From positions 310,001 to 374,000 of the forward strand of contig NZ_JBFCVL010000006.1 of the NCBI RefSeq assembly GCF_040712075.1: DNA of 64,000 bases. Direction: 5' to 3'. Both the position numbers and the translations under genes were made by a program. Numbering within the stretch: the stretch's first letter is position 1; the number at the start of each line of letters is the position of its first letter. Below are positions 32,308-40,763 of this stretch, piece by piece. The notes under the pieces are model-generated. The model made no database searches. It was not told the origin of the DNA and saw only the letters and a program-made list of their open reading frames with translations. Source of the DNA: Fodinicurvata sp. EGI_FJ10296. Lineage in GTDB: Bacteria > Pseudomonadota > Alphaproteobacteria > DSM-16000 > Inquilinaceae.

Positions 32308-32991
32308 CTATGCGAGTCGTGCCGACATGCGGTCGGTGACCGTCGCCTGGCGCGCCGTGCCGGTGGCCGCCAGATGCGCCCTCGACCGCTCGTAATCGGC
32401 CTTGGCGCCGGGGTCCTTGAGACCGCGCGTGTTGATATCGACATTGAGCAGTACGGCATGAAGCGCGCCGTGCAGCAGGTTGGCGCCGGCCCCGACATCC
32501 GAGACGATCATGTCGCCGACCATGCCCTCCGCCCTGATGGCCAGATCGAGCCCCTCCAGGCAGGCGGCGGCGGCATTCAACGGCACTTCGGTTGCGACCA
32601 CGGTGGCGCCGGCGATCGCCTCTTTGCGGGCCGCTTTTTCGTCATCGGTTGCCTTCGGCAGGCGCAGCGCCTCCATGAAGCCCTCGAAGGCTTCGATATC
32701 GGTGTCCGCGAACTCCGAAACCCGGGCCATCAGGTCCTCAGCCGAGCTGATGAGAGTTTCGAGATCGGCGATTTCCGCATCGGATCGCGCCTTGTCCCGT
32801 GTGACGCGCAGTGCCATCACGATCAGGGCAACGCCGATGGCAGCCGATGCCATGGCGGCCGATCCGCCGCCGGGAGCCGGATTCGGCTCGGCTGTCCGGT
32901 CGCGGAATTCGGCCAGTCCCCAGGTCCAGACGCTGTCGGCCCTGTTCCCGGTGTCGGGAGCGTTCGTTGTCGTCTTGTTGTCGCCTGTCAT
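32308..32991 (-). CDS. fchA: Methenyltetrahydrofolate cyclohydrolase FchA
   Basis: A 227-residue member of the formiminotransferase-cyclodeaminase (FTCD_C/FchA) family, which hydrolyses 5,10-methenyl-THF. The family signature TAEPNPAPGGGSAAMASAA is seen near residue 33, followed by the four-helix-type sequence with FADTDIEAFEGFMEALRLPK. The last part (ADYERSRAHLAA) is typical. The gene follows folD by 35 bases on the minus strand, so both act on the same folate intermediates. The longer open frame upstream overlaps folD and is not supported. Confidence 0.9.
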   Translation of the reverse strand: MTGDNKTTTNAPDTGNRADSVWTWGLAEFRDRTAEPNPAPGGGSAAMASAAIGVALIVMALRVTRDKARSDAEIADLETLISSAEDLMARVSEFADTDIEAFEGFMEALRLPKATDDEKAARKEAIAGATVVATEVPLNAAAACLEGLDLAIRAEGMVGDMIVSDVGAGANLLHGALHAVLLNVDINTRGLKDPGAKADYERSRAHLAATGTARQATVTDRMSARLA

Positions 32992-33026
32992 ATCGACCTG
33001 TTCCTGCTTGCGTTCGGTTCCGGTGG

Positions 33027-33914
33027 CTACGATTGTTGCTGCAGGGCGATCGCCTGCATCAGATTGCTGAAGATCAGTGTCGAGGTCAGTGGCCCGACCC
33101 CGCCGGGAACGGGCGACAGCGCGGCGACGATCGGCGACACCGCAGCGTGATCGACATCGCCGCAGAGGACGCCGTCGACGACATTGATACCGGCATCGAC
33201 CACCACCTGGCCCGGGCGCACATGATTGGCCCCGATCAGGCCCGCCCGGCCCGCGGCGACGAAGATCAGATCGCACGGCGCCAGAGCCGCTGCCAGATCG
33301 GGCGTCTTCGTGTGGCAGATCGTCACCGTGACGTCGCGGTTGACGAGCATCGGCGCCAGCGCCCGGCCGACCGAACGGCCGCGCCCGACGACGGCGGCGC
33401 GTTTTCCGGCAAGGGGGCCGACCAGTTCCGCCAGCCGGATGCACGCGGCCGGCGTCGCGGGCGCGATGGCATTGGCTTCCCAGCCGGCGGCGACGAGGCC
33501 CAGATTGGTCGTGGTCAGGCCGTCGACGTCCTTTGCCGGCGTGATCCGGGCGATCGCTTCCTCGGCGTCCAGCCCGGGGCCGAGCGGCAGTTCCAGGATC
33601 ACGCCATGAACATTCCTGTCGGCGCACAGAGCGTCGATTGCCTGGTTGAGCGCCTGCTGGCCGCGTGTTGGCTCAATCGTTGTCACCGACAGGCCGATGC
33701 CCAGTTTTTCGGCCATTCGCCCCTTGGCGCCGGCATATTTGGCCACGGCCGGATCGTCGCTGCCGACGACCACCGCGAGATGCGGCGTCGTGCCGTTCTC
33801 GACCAGTCTGGCGACCCGCGCCGCCAGTTCGGTGCGGATGCCGGCAGCTACCGGCGATCCCCTCAACTCCGTGGCGCCGTCTTTGCGCTGTGGTTCGTCG
33901 GTCATGGCCGGCAT
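33027..33914 (-). CDS. folD: Methylenetetrahydrofolate dehydrogenase, FolD family
   Basis: Oxidises 5,10-methylene-THF with NADP and, in canonical FolD, hydrolyses methenyl-THF. Length 295 is usual. KYAGAKGR holds the active Tyr and Lys; KDVDGL holds the conserved Asp; GRGRSVGRA is the NADP loop; PVPGGVGPLTS is the family signature. In the loop read VQLPLP in E. coli this protein has LELPLG, with Glu in place of the catalytic Gln (Gln98). Human and bacterial work ties that Gln to cyclohydrolase activity. With fchA just downstream, the protein may be a dehydrogenase only. A second ATG three codons in is also possible as start. Confidence 0.93.
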   Translation of the reverse strand: MPAMTDEPQRKDGATELRGSPVAAGIRTELAARVARLVENGTTPHLAVVVGSDDPAVAKYAGAKGRMAEKLGIGLSVTTIEPTRGQQALNQAIDALCADRNVHGVILELPLGPGLDAEEAIARITPAKDVDGLTTTNLGLVAAGWEANAIAPATPAACIRLAELVGPLAGKRAAVVGRGRSVGRALAPMLVNRDVTVTICHTKTPDLAAALAPCDLIFVAAGRAGLIGANHVRPGQVVVDAGINVVDGVLCGDVDHAAVSPIVAALSPVPGGVGPLTSTLIFSNLMQAIALQQQS

Positions 33915-34280
33915 GTTCTCCTGTTCTCGTTGAAAAGTGGGCGCGGGCCATCCGCCAGTTTCACGCTCCCGGGGGCCTCCGGGGGTCGCTCGGCGTCCAG
34001 CGTGCCCGATTCCCGATCGTAGAGCCTCGACATTCTTTGCTTACAAGTCCATAACACGGCCCGATTTGCTGGTAACGACATGTCCTGGCGCAAATTGTAC
34101 AGCGGCCCCGGCTCTGCTGCCGCATGGTTGGCATCGGGCTCGCCATTCCGGCCGGACAACGACGGGCTGATGAGCCGCCACGACAGGGGCCCAGACAAGA
34201 TGGGCCCAAAACAGTTGGGGCCGCGAACCTGATGGCGCATGGTATGGCCCAGCGCCCTGCGGCGGAAGGAGCTTTTCCGA
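33915..34280. other. Intergenic region between folD and folK
   Basis: About 366 bases between the divergent folD and folK genes. It should hold promoters for both, but no convincing -35/-10 pair stood out. There is a cluster of GGGCCC-type short palindromes at about 34188-34222. The reading frames here look like chance openings. The folK ribosome site (AAGGAG, nine bases before ATG) lies at its end. Confidence 0.5.
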
Positions 34281-34790
34281 ATGACACCCGTTCTCCTGGG
34301 ACTTGGTGCGAATATCGGCGACCGCCGTCAGACGATTCGGGCCGCACTGGACGGCCTTGCACCATTTGCCCGTATTTCCGCCGTTTCGGCGCTCTACGAA
34401 ACCGCCCCCATGTATGTGACGGACCAGGAGTCCTTCATCAATATCTGCGCCGTTGTCGAAACCGATCTTGCGCCGCGTGAACTGCTGCATGCGGTCAAGG
34501 CGCTGGAGCGCGCGCTGGGGCGCATGCCTTCACGCCGTTTCGGGCCGCGCCAGATCGATATCGATATCATCATGTACGGCGACGCCGAGATTGCGGAGGA
34601 CGATCTCCAGATCCCGCACCCGCGCGTGCTGGAGCGCGCCTTCGTCCTCGTGCCCGCCGTCGATGTTGCGGCCGATTGGATCCACCCGGTTGCCGGCCGC
34701 ACGATACGGGGTCTGGCGGCCGATCTGGGCGAGAGCCCCGATGTCGTGTGCGTCGGCGATGCGGCGTCGCTGCTGACCGTCCCGGTCTGA
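34281..34790 (+). CDS. folK: Hydroxymethyldihydropterin pyrophosphokinase FolK
   Basis: Transfers pyrophosphate from ATP to 6-hydroxymethyl-dihydropterin in folate synthesis. The 169-residue product has the family order: LGLGANIGDR at the start, SALYETAPMYVTDQESFINICAV read over residues about 35-57, then FGPRQIDIDIIMYG with the metal-binding Asp pair, and IPHPRVLERAFVLVP. The start was set at MTPVLLG by the AGGAG nine bases upstream; a longer frame begins 14 codons earlier. Confidence 0.95.
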   Translation: MTPVLLGLGANIGDRRQTIRAALDGLAPFARISAVSALYETAPMYVTDQESFINICAVVETDLAPRELLHAVKALERALGRMPSRRFGPRQIDIDIIMYGDAEIAEDDLQIPHPRVLERAFVLVPAVDVAADWIHPVAGRTIRGLAADLGESPDVVCVGDAASLLTVPV

Positions 34791-34961
34791 GATGTGATAG
34801 TCCTTGTGTTGGCCGCCCCTTGATTCGGCCGCCGGTCGCAGAATCTGGGCACTGGTCTTGTTTGTGTGCGGTGCAGTAGAATACTTCTGGGCGGCGTCAG
34901 CTGCCAAAGGATTGCCGTGCCGCTTGCGGACGCCCGCTCTGTAACCGACCAGGAGGGTCAA

Positions 34962-35420
34962 TTGGACGACGTCGCCACCTTTCAGCCGCCGACCGGGTAC
35001 TACATCGAGGACCTGTCCGTCGGTATGTCGGATCGCTTCGGCAAGACGGTGACCGAAGCCGACATCGTTCTCTTTTCCGGAGTTTCGGGCGATACCAATC
35101 CGGTCCATCTGGACGAGGAATATGCCGCCAGAACCCGGTTCAAGGGGCGCATAACCCATGGCATGCTGAACGCCGGCTTCATATCGGCGGTGCTGGGCAC
35201 CCGACTGCCGGGGCCGGGCTCGATCTATGTGTCTCAGAACCTCAAATTTCGCGCGCCGGTCCGGCCCGGCGATACCGTCGAGGCCGTCTGCACCGTCAAG
35301 GCAATCGACATCGGGCGGATGCGCGTGACCATGGACACCGTGTGCCGGGTCCGGGGTACCAATGTCATCACGGGCGAAGCCGTGCTGCTCGTGCCGAGCC
35401 GCGATACCGTCGCTGTCTGA
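34962..35420 (+). CDS. MaoC-type enoyl-CoA hydratase (PhaJ-like)
   Basis: A 152-residue hot-dog-fold protein of the MaoC family. The catalytic signature is SGDTNPVHLDEEYA, with Asp and His separated by four residues, then KGRITHGML. PhaJ-type enzymes hydrate enoyl-CoA to (R)-3-hydroxyacyl-CoA and can feed PHA synthesis; phaZ lies later in the window. I place the start at a TTG five bases after AGGAGGG, which gives the usual MaoC length; an upstream in-frame ATG would add 32 unusual residues with no ribosome site. Confidence 0.85.
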   Translation: MDDVATFQPPTGYYIEDLSVGMSDRFGKTVTEADIVLFSGVSGDTNPVHLDEEYAARTRFKGRITHGMLNAGFISAVLGTRLPGPGSIYVSQNLKFRAPVRPGDTVEAVCTVKAIDIGRMRVTMDTVCRVRGTNVITGEAVLLVPSRDTVAV

Positions 35421-35484
35421 CTCATTCCCTTCATTCCCGCCGCGGGATCCCCGCCGGCTCGAAAGGCAAAAAGCGCGTTCTGGT

Positions 35485-36444
35485 ATGCATCTTTCCTGCA
35501 CCTACACTGATATTCCCGATCGGCTGCGCGGCGCCGTCGTCGTCGTGGGAAATTTCGACGGTGTTCATCGCGGTCACCGCATCGTCATCGACGAGGCCCG
35601 CGCCGTGGCCCGCGCCTCGAACGCGCCTTTGGCGGTCCTGTCCTTCGAGCCGCATCCCCGGTCGCTCTTCCGTCCCGACGATCCGCCGTTCCGGCTGACG
35701 CCGTTCGCGGTTCGGGCGCGCGAAATCGCCGCGCTGGGTGTCGATCTGCACGTCGTCCTGACCTTCGACCGCGCCTTCAGTGAACACTCGGCCGAATGGT
35801 TCGTTTCCGAAGTCCTCTCTGCCGGTCTGGGGGCGAGCCATGTCGCCATCGGCTATGATTTCTGTTTCGGCCACCGGCGTCAGGGTAACGCGGAAACGCT
35901 GGTGGAATTCGGCCGCCGATACGGTTTTGGCGTCACAATCGTGACCCAGGCATCGGACGAAAGCGGCGGCGCCTATTCCTCCAGCCGGGTGCGCCAGTTC
36001 CTGCGCGACGGTTCGCCCGGAGAGGCTGCGTCGATTCTCGGCCGCCCGTTCGAGATCGAGGGTGAGGTGTGCCGGGGCGACCAGCGTGGGCGCGATCTCG
36101 GTTATCCCACCGCCAATATCGCGATGGACGACTATATCCGCCCGGCTTTTGGCATCTATGCCGTCAGATGCGGGATCGTGGACGCCCCGGGCGGCCCGGA
36201 GGCCCCCGACCCTCGTTGGCACTACGGTGTCGCCAATCTCGGGATAAGGCCCATGTTCGAGACGCCGGAGCCGGTGCTAGAGGCGCATCTTTTCGATTTT
36301 GCCGGCGATCTGTACGGCCGGACCCTCAGGGTTCAACTGATAGAATTTCTGCGTGGCGAGCAGCGCTTCGATGATGTCGGGGGGTTGGTGGCGCAGATGA
36401 ACGAGGATGCCGCGGCGGCACGGCGAATTCTGGCGGGCGGTTAG
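35485..36444 (+). CDS. ribF: Bifunctional riboflavin kinase/FAD synthetase RibF
   Basis: Makes FMN from riboflavin and FAD from FMN. The 319-residue product has both domains: the adenylyltransferase half with VVGNFDGVHRGH and IGYDFCFGHRRQGN, and the flavokinase half with GDQRGRDLGYPTANI and later YGVANLGIRPMFE, then EAHLFDF. It precedes ileS in the usual ribF-ileS-lspA order. The start MHLSCTY was chosen over a longer frame overlapping the maoC gene. Confidence 0.95.
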   Translation: MHLSCTYTDIPDRLRGAVVVVGNFDGVHRGHRIVIDEARAVARASNAPLAVLSFEPHPRSLFRPDDPPFRLTPFAVRAREIAALGVDLHVVLTFDRAFSEHSAEWFVSEVLSAGLGASHVAIGYDFCFGHRRQGNAETLVEFGRRYGFGVTIVTQASDESGGAYSSSRVRQFLRDGSPGEAASILGRPFEIEGEVCRGDQRGRDLGYPTANIAMDDYIRPAFGIYAVRCGIVDAPGGPEAPDPRWHYGVANLGIRPMFETPEPVLEAHLFDFAGDLYGRTLRVQLIEFLRGEQRFDDVGGLVAQMNEDAAAARRILAGG

Positions 36445-36597
36445 CGTCGGGGGTTGGATGGCGCGACACGCTTGACCGCCTCGCGTGTTCCGCTACGATC
36501 CGCCCGGTTTTCATGCAGGGACGACGGGGGCCGGATTCTCTTGCGCCGGGCGACATCGATCGCCTGGAGGCGCCAGGGCAGGCCGACAGGGGAAGTG

Positions 36598-39459
36598 ATG
36601 AGCGAGCGTTCAGGATCGAATGGCGGCGACTACAAATCGACGGTGTTTCTGCCGAAGACGGAGTTTCCGATGCGGGCGGGTCTGCCGGCGAAGGAGCCGG
36701 GCATCCTGAAGTCGTGGGAAGACGGCGATCTCTACGGCCGGCTGCGGGCGCAATCGAAGGGCCGGCTACGCTGGGTCCTGCATGACGGGCCCCCCTATGC
36801 CAATGGCAATATCCATATCGGCACGGGGATGAACAAGATCCTCAAGGATATCGTGGTCCGGACGCATCAGATGTCGGGTTATGATGCCGTCTATGTGCCG
36901 GGTTGGGATTGTCATGGCCTTCCGATCGAATGGAAGGTCGAGGAAGGCTATCGCGCCAAGGGCCTGGACAAGGATGCCGTGCCGATCGTCGACTTTCGCC
37001 AGGAGTGCCGGGATTTTGCGCAAAGCTGGATCGGCGTCCAGGCGGAAGAATTCCGGTCGCTGGGCGTGATCGGCGACTGGTCGGCGCCCTATACGACAAT
37101 GACCCGGCCGGCCGAAGCCCAGATCGTTCGCGAGATTCACAAGTTCACGCTGTCCGGCGACCTTTATCGCGGGCTGAGGCCGGTGATGTGGTCGGTGGTC
37201 GAAAAAACCGCCCTGGCCGAGGCCGAGGTCGAATACCACGACCATAAATCCCCGACGATCTGGGTTCGGTTCCCGATCACGGCGCCGTCTGTTCCGGCAC
37301 TGGACGGCGCGAGTGTGGTCATCTGGACCACGACGCCCTGGACGATCCCGTGCAACCGGGCTGTGGCCGCGTCGCCGGAGATCGATTATAGCGTAGTCGA
37401 GGTGACGGCCGTCGAAGACGGCGCCCGCGCCACCGTGGGTGAGCGTCTTGTCCTGGCCGACGAGCTGATCGAAGACGTTGCTGCGGCGGCCGGCATCACA
37501 GGCTGGGAGCGCCGGGCGTCGCTTGGCGGGTCGGACCTCGTCAGCACCGTGTGCGCTCATCCTTTCGCTGATCTCGGATTCGACTTCGAGGTTCCGGTTC
37601 TGGCGGGCGATTTCGTCACGACGGAGCAGGGAACCGGGCTGGTTCATATCGCTCCTGCCCACGGCGCCGACGACTTCGAACTCGGTCGCCGTCACGGTCT
37701 GCCGCTGATCGAGACCATGACCGAGGACGGCGTCTACACCGACCGGATTCCCTATTTTGCCGGTAAACGGGTGCTGATGCCCGACGGCAAACCGGGCGAC
37801 GCCAACGGCGCCGTGATCGGGGCGCTCAACGAGGGTGGCGGCCTGCTGGCCAAGGGGTCGCTGCGGCACAATTACCCCCATTCCTGGCGTTCCAAGGCGC
37901 CGCTGATCTTTCGGGCGACCGCGCAGTGGTTCATCCCGATGGATCGCAGCGGCCTGCGGGACACGGCGCTGAAGGCGCTGTCGAACACGCGGTTCGTGCC
38001 GGAAGGCGGCCGGACGCGCCTGACCTCGATGGTCGAAAGCCGCCCCGACTGGTGCATCAGCCGCCAGCGCGCCTGGGGTGTGCCGATCGCCATTTTCGTG
38101 GAACGCAGCACCGGAGAGCCGCTGCGCGATGACGCGGTCTGCGAGCGCATCGCCGACGCATTCGAACAGGAAGGTTCCGATGCATGGTTCACGTCGCCGC
38201 CGGAACGGTTTCTGGGCGATGGCCATGATCCCGCGGCCTACGATCAGGTTTTCGACATCGTCGATGTGTGGTTCGAAAGCGGCTCGACCCATTCCTTTGT
38301 GCTGGAAGCGCGCGACGATCTGAAATGGCCGGCCGACCTCTATCTCGAAGGATCCGACCAACATCGCGGCTGGTTTCAGTCATCGCTGCTGGAAAGTTGC
38401 GGCACCCGGGGCCGGGCGCCCTACGACGCCGTGCTGACCCATGGGTTCGTCCTGGACGAGCATGGCCGCAAGATGTCGAAGTCGCTTGGCAATGTCGTGG
38501 CACCCCAGGAAGTCCAGAAGAAATACGGCGCCGATATCCTGCGCCTGTGGGTGGTCTCGTCCGACTTCTCCGAAGACGTCAAGATCGGCGACGAAATCCT
38601 GAAAGGCCAGACCGACGCCTATCGCCGGTTCCGGAACACGCTGCGCTATCTGTTGGGCGCCGTGAACGGTTTCGACGCCGCTGCGGAAGCCGTTGCCCCC
38701 GCCGATATGCCGGAGCTGGAGCGCTGGGTGTTGCATCGGCTGCATGAAATGGATCGGCTGATCCGCGATGCCGTCGATGCCTTCGACTTTCATGCGATGG
38801 CATCGGCGCTGCATAATTTCTGTGCCAACGACCTGTCCGCCTTTTATCTCGATATACGCAAGGACAGCCTCTATTGCGATGGGGCCACGGACATCACGCG
38901 GCGATCGGCGCGCACGGTCATGGATCTCGTATTGACCCATCTGACGACGTGGCTTGCGCCGATTCTGTGCTTCACGGCTGAGGAAGTCTGGCGCACCCGG
39001 CACGGCGCCGATGCCGACAGTGTTCACCTGCAGCTCTATCCCGAGGTTCGCGCGGATTGGCGGGACGATGCGCTGGCGGAGAAATGGGCGCTGGTGCGGC
39101 GTGTGCGCCGGGTCGTAACCGGTGCGCTGGAAGTCGAACGCGTCGAAAAGCGTATCGGTTCATCGCTGCAGGCCCATCCGACGGTGCATGTCAGCGACGA
39201 TCTGCGCCGCAATGTCGAGGGCATGAATCTGGGTGATATCTGCATCACGTCGAATCTGACCCTGACGACCGTACCGGCGCCCGCCGACGCCTACCGGCTG
39301 GACGACGTGCCCGATGTCGCCGTCGTGCCCACGGTGGCCGACGGCGAGAAATGCGCCCGATGCTGGAAAGTGTTGCCGGAAGTGACGGCCGGGCCTCATA
39401 CCGACCTTTGCAATCGTTGTGCCGATGTCGTCGACCAACAGGCCAGAGAGGCCGTATAG
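36598..39459 (+). CDS. ileS: Isoleucyl-tRNA synthetase
   Basis: Charges tRNA-Ile. The 953-residue length and type-1 architecture fit bacterial IleS. The N-terminal PPYANGNIHIG motif, the CP1 editing region with TTPWTIPCNRAV, the KMSKS loop (GRKMSKSLGN) and a C-terminal zinc finger (EKCARCWKVLP, LCNRCADV) are all there. The fourth residue of the HIGH box is Thr (HIGT), a departure from the consensus. AGGGGAAG precedes the ATG at the chosen start. The stop is four bases before the lspA start. Confidence 0.97.
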   Translation: MSERSGSNGGDYKSTVFLPKTEFPMRAGLPAKEPGILKSWEDGDLYGRLRAQSKGRLRWVLHDGPPYANGNIHIGTGMNKILKDIVVRTHQMSGYDAVYVPGWDCHGLPIEWKVEEGYRAKGLDKDAVPIVDFRQECRDFAQSWIGVQAEEFRSLGVIGDWSAPYTTMTRPAEAQIVREIHKFTLSGDLYRGLRPVMWSVVEKTALAEAEVEYHDHKSPTIWVRFPITAPSVPALDGASVVIWTTTPWTIPCNRAVAASPEIDYSVVEVTAVEDGARATVGERLVLADELIEDVAAAAGITGWERRASLGGSDLVSTVCAHPFADLGFDFEVPVLAGDFVTTEQGTGLVHIAPAHGADDFELGRRHGLPLIETMTEDGVYTDRIPYFAGKRVLMPDGKPGDANGAVIGALNEGGGLLAKGSLRHNYPHSWRSKAPLIFRATAQWFIPMDRSGLRDTALKALSNTRFVPEGGRTRLTSMVESRPDWCISRQRAWGVPIAIFVERSTGEPLRDDAVCERIADAFEQEGSDAWFTSPPERFLGDGHDPAAYDQVFDIVDVWFESGSTHSFVLEARDDLKWPADLYLEGSDQHRGWFQSSLLESCGTRGRAPYDAVLTHGFVLDEHGRKMSKSLGNVVAPQEVQKKYGADILRLWVVSSDFSEDVKIGDEILKGQTDAYRRFRNTLRYLLGAVNGFDAAAEAVAPADMPELERWVLHRLHEMDRLIRDAVDAFDFHAMASALHNFCANDLSAFYLDIRKDSLYCDGATDITRRSARTVMDLVLTHLTTWLAPILCFTAEEVWRTRHGADADSVHLQLYPEVRADWRDDALAEKWALVRRVRRVVTGALEVERVEKRIGSSLQAHPTVHVSDDLRRNVEGMNLGDICITSNLTLTTVPAPADAYRLDDVPDVAVVPTVADGEKCARCWKVLPEVTAGPHTDLCNRCADVVDQQAREAV

Positions 39460-39463
39460 CCCC

Positions 39464-39997
39464 ATGATGCGGTTCGGGCTGGGCATCTCACTCGTCGTCA
39501 TCGTGATCGATCAGGTGACGAAAAGCCTGATGCTCTATGGGGTCTTCGGCTTCGATTTCCCGGCGGGGATCAGTTCGTGGCATCCGGCGATTGCCGTTAC
39601 GGGTTTTTTCAATCTCGTCACGGTCTGGAACATGGGCGTCAGTTTCGGAATGTTCTCGGCGGGCAGTCCGGTCGTCCGCTGGCTGCTGATCGCCGTGGCC
39701 GTTGGCATCAGCGTCGGCATGCTCGTATGGCTGTCGCGGGCCGGATCGCGGTTGGTTGCGGCGGCGCTGGGCTTGATCGTCGGCGGCGCGATGGGCAATG
39801 TGATCGATCGAATCCTCTATGGCGCTGTAGCGGACTTCCTGGATTTCCATATCTGGGGTTATCATTGGCCGGCGTTCAACGTCGCCGACAGCGCCATCAT
39901 GATTGGCGTTGCGTTGCTATTGTACGACAGTATCGTCGGTCAGACCGACCACACGAACGGCGGGCCGGCATCGGGTCGGCATCGGGGGGATATGTGA
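39464..39997 (+). CDS. lspA: Lipoprotein signal peptidase LspA
   Basis: Removes signal peptides from lipoproteins at the inner membrane. The 177-residue protein has four hydrophobic segments. The two catalytic aspartates are in GNVIDR and FNVADSA, and NMGVSFGMF is the family loop. ATGATG starts four bases after ileS; the ribosome site is in the ileS end. The DUF3035 lipoprotein gene follows and is likely a substrate. Confidence 0.96.
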   Translation: MMRFGLGISLVVIVIDQVTKSLMLYGVFGFDFPAGISSWHPAIAVTGFFNLVTVWNMGVSFGMFSAGSPVVRWLLIAVAVGISVGMLVWLSRAGSRLVAAALGLIVGGAMGNVIDRILYGAVADFLDFHIWGYHWPAFNVADSAIMIGVALLLYDSIVGQTDHTNGGPASGRHRGDM

Positions 39998-40017
39998 AAG
40001 GGCAGGGGACGACGACT

Positions 40018-40581
40018 ATGACCAGATTGTCCAGATTTGCGCGATTCGGCTTACTGATCGGCATGGGATCGGGGCTCGCGGCGTGCAGCGCGGCCGAGAA
40101 CGTCTTCTCGTTCGGCCAGAGTTCGCCCGACGAGTTCGCCGTTGTTTCGCGCGCACCGCTGGCAGTACCGCCCAGTTATTCGCTGGCGCCTCCGCGCCCG
40201 GGGGCACCGCGCCCGCAGGAAGGCACGGCGTCGGATCGGGCTCGTGCAGCCATGTCCGGGAGTGACGCCGGGGCCGGCGCCGTCGCCTCGACATCCGGTT
40301 CCGCAGCGGAGGACATGCTGCTGTCTCGAACAGGTGCAGCGGGTGTGGACGATTCCGTGCGCGATACGGTCGACCGCGCCGCCGGTTCGGTCGATGCGGA
40401 CGAGAACTTCGTTCAGCGCCTGCTCTTCTGGCAGGGCGGCGGCAGCAGCGAACGCGTGGTCGACCCCGAGGAAGAGAGCGCACGTCTCGACCAGGCCCGG
40501 CGTGCGGGACGGCCGCTCGGCGACGGCGACGTGCCCACGATCGAACGCCGAGAGGGCGGAATCCTTTCCGGCTTCTTTTAA
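40018..40581 (+). CDS. DUF3035 lipoprotein
   Basis: A 187-residue lipoprotein with signal FGLLIGMGSGLAAC (lipidation Cys at residue 23). After it come the DUF3035-typical DEFAVVSRAPLAVPPSY and Pro-rich region, a variable Ala/Gly/Ser linker, and the end motif FVQRLLFWQ. It is found after lspA in many alphaproteobacteria. An outer-membrane role is likely but unproven. AGGGGA lies 11 bases before ATG. Confidence 0.85.
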   Translation: MTRLSRFARFGLLIGMGSGLAACSAAENVFSFGQSSPDEFAVVSRAPLAVPPSYSLAPPRPGAPRPQEGTASDRARAAMSGSDAGAGAVASTSGSAAEDMLLSRTGAAGVDDSVRDTVDRAAGSVDADENFVQRLLFWQGGGSSERVVDPEEESARLDQARRAGRPLGDGDVPTIERREGGILSGFF

Positions 40582-40763
40582 CCTCCCGTCGGGATCCTCG
40601 TTCACAGGCCCGTTTTTCGGGGCTGCCGATTCCCGACTTCCGCCGATCCGCGAATAGCCGGTCGGTGCCATTGTTTTGCCGTCTGAATTCTGCACAACGT
40701 CTTGTCGTCCGAATGGTCTTGTCGTCCGGACGGGTGGCGAGTTGCGGAATGGGAGGTTAGATC

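Noticed and set aside
32308-33627. Extension of FchA into the folD region
   Set aside because: The added sequence is a frame-shifted shadow of folD, and the FchA signature begins shortly after the ATG at 32991.
33961-34490. Minus-strand frames between folD and folK
   Set aside because: Composition is chance-like, they overlap the folK coding region, and no ribosome sites or family motifs were found.
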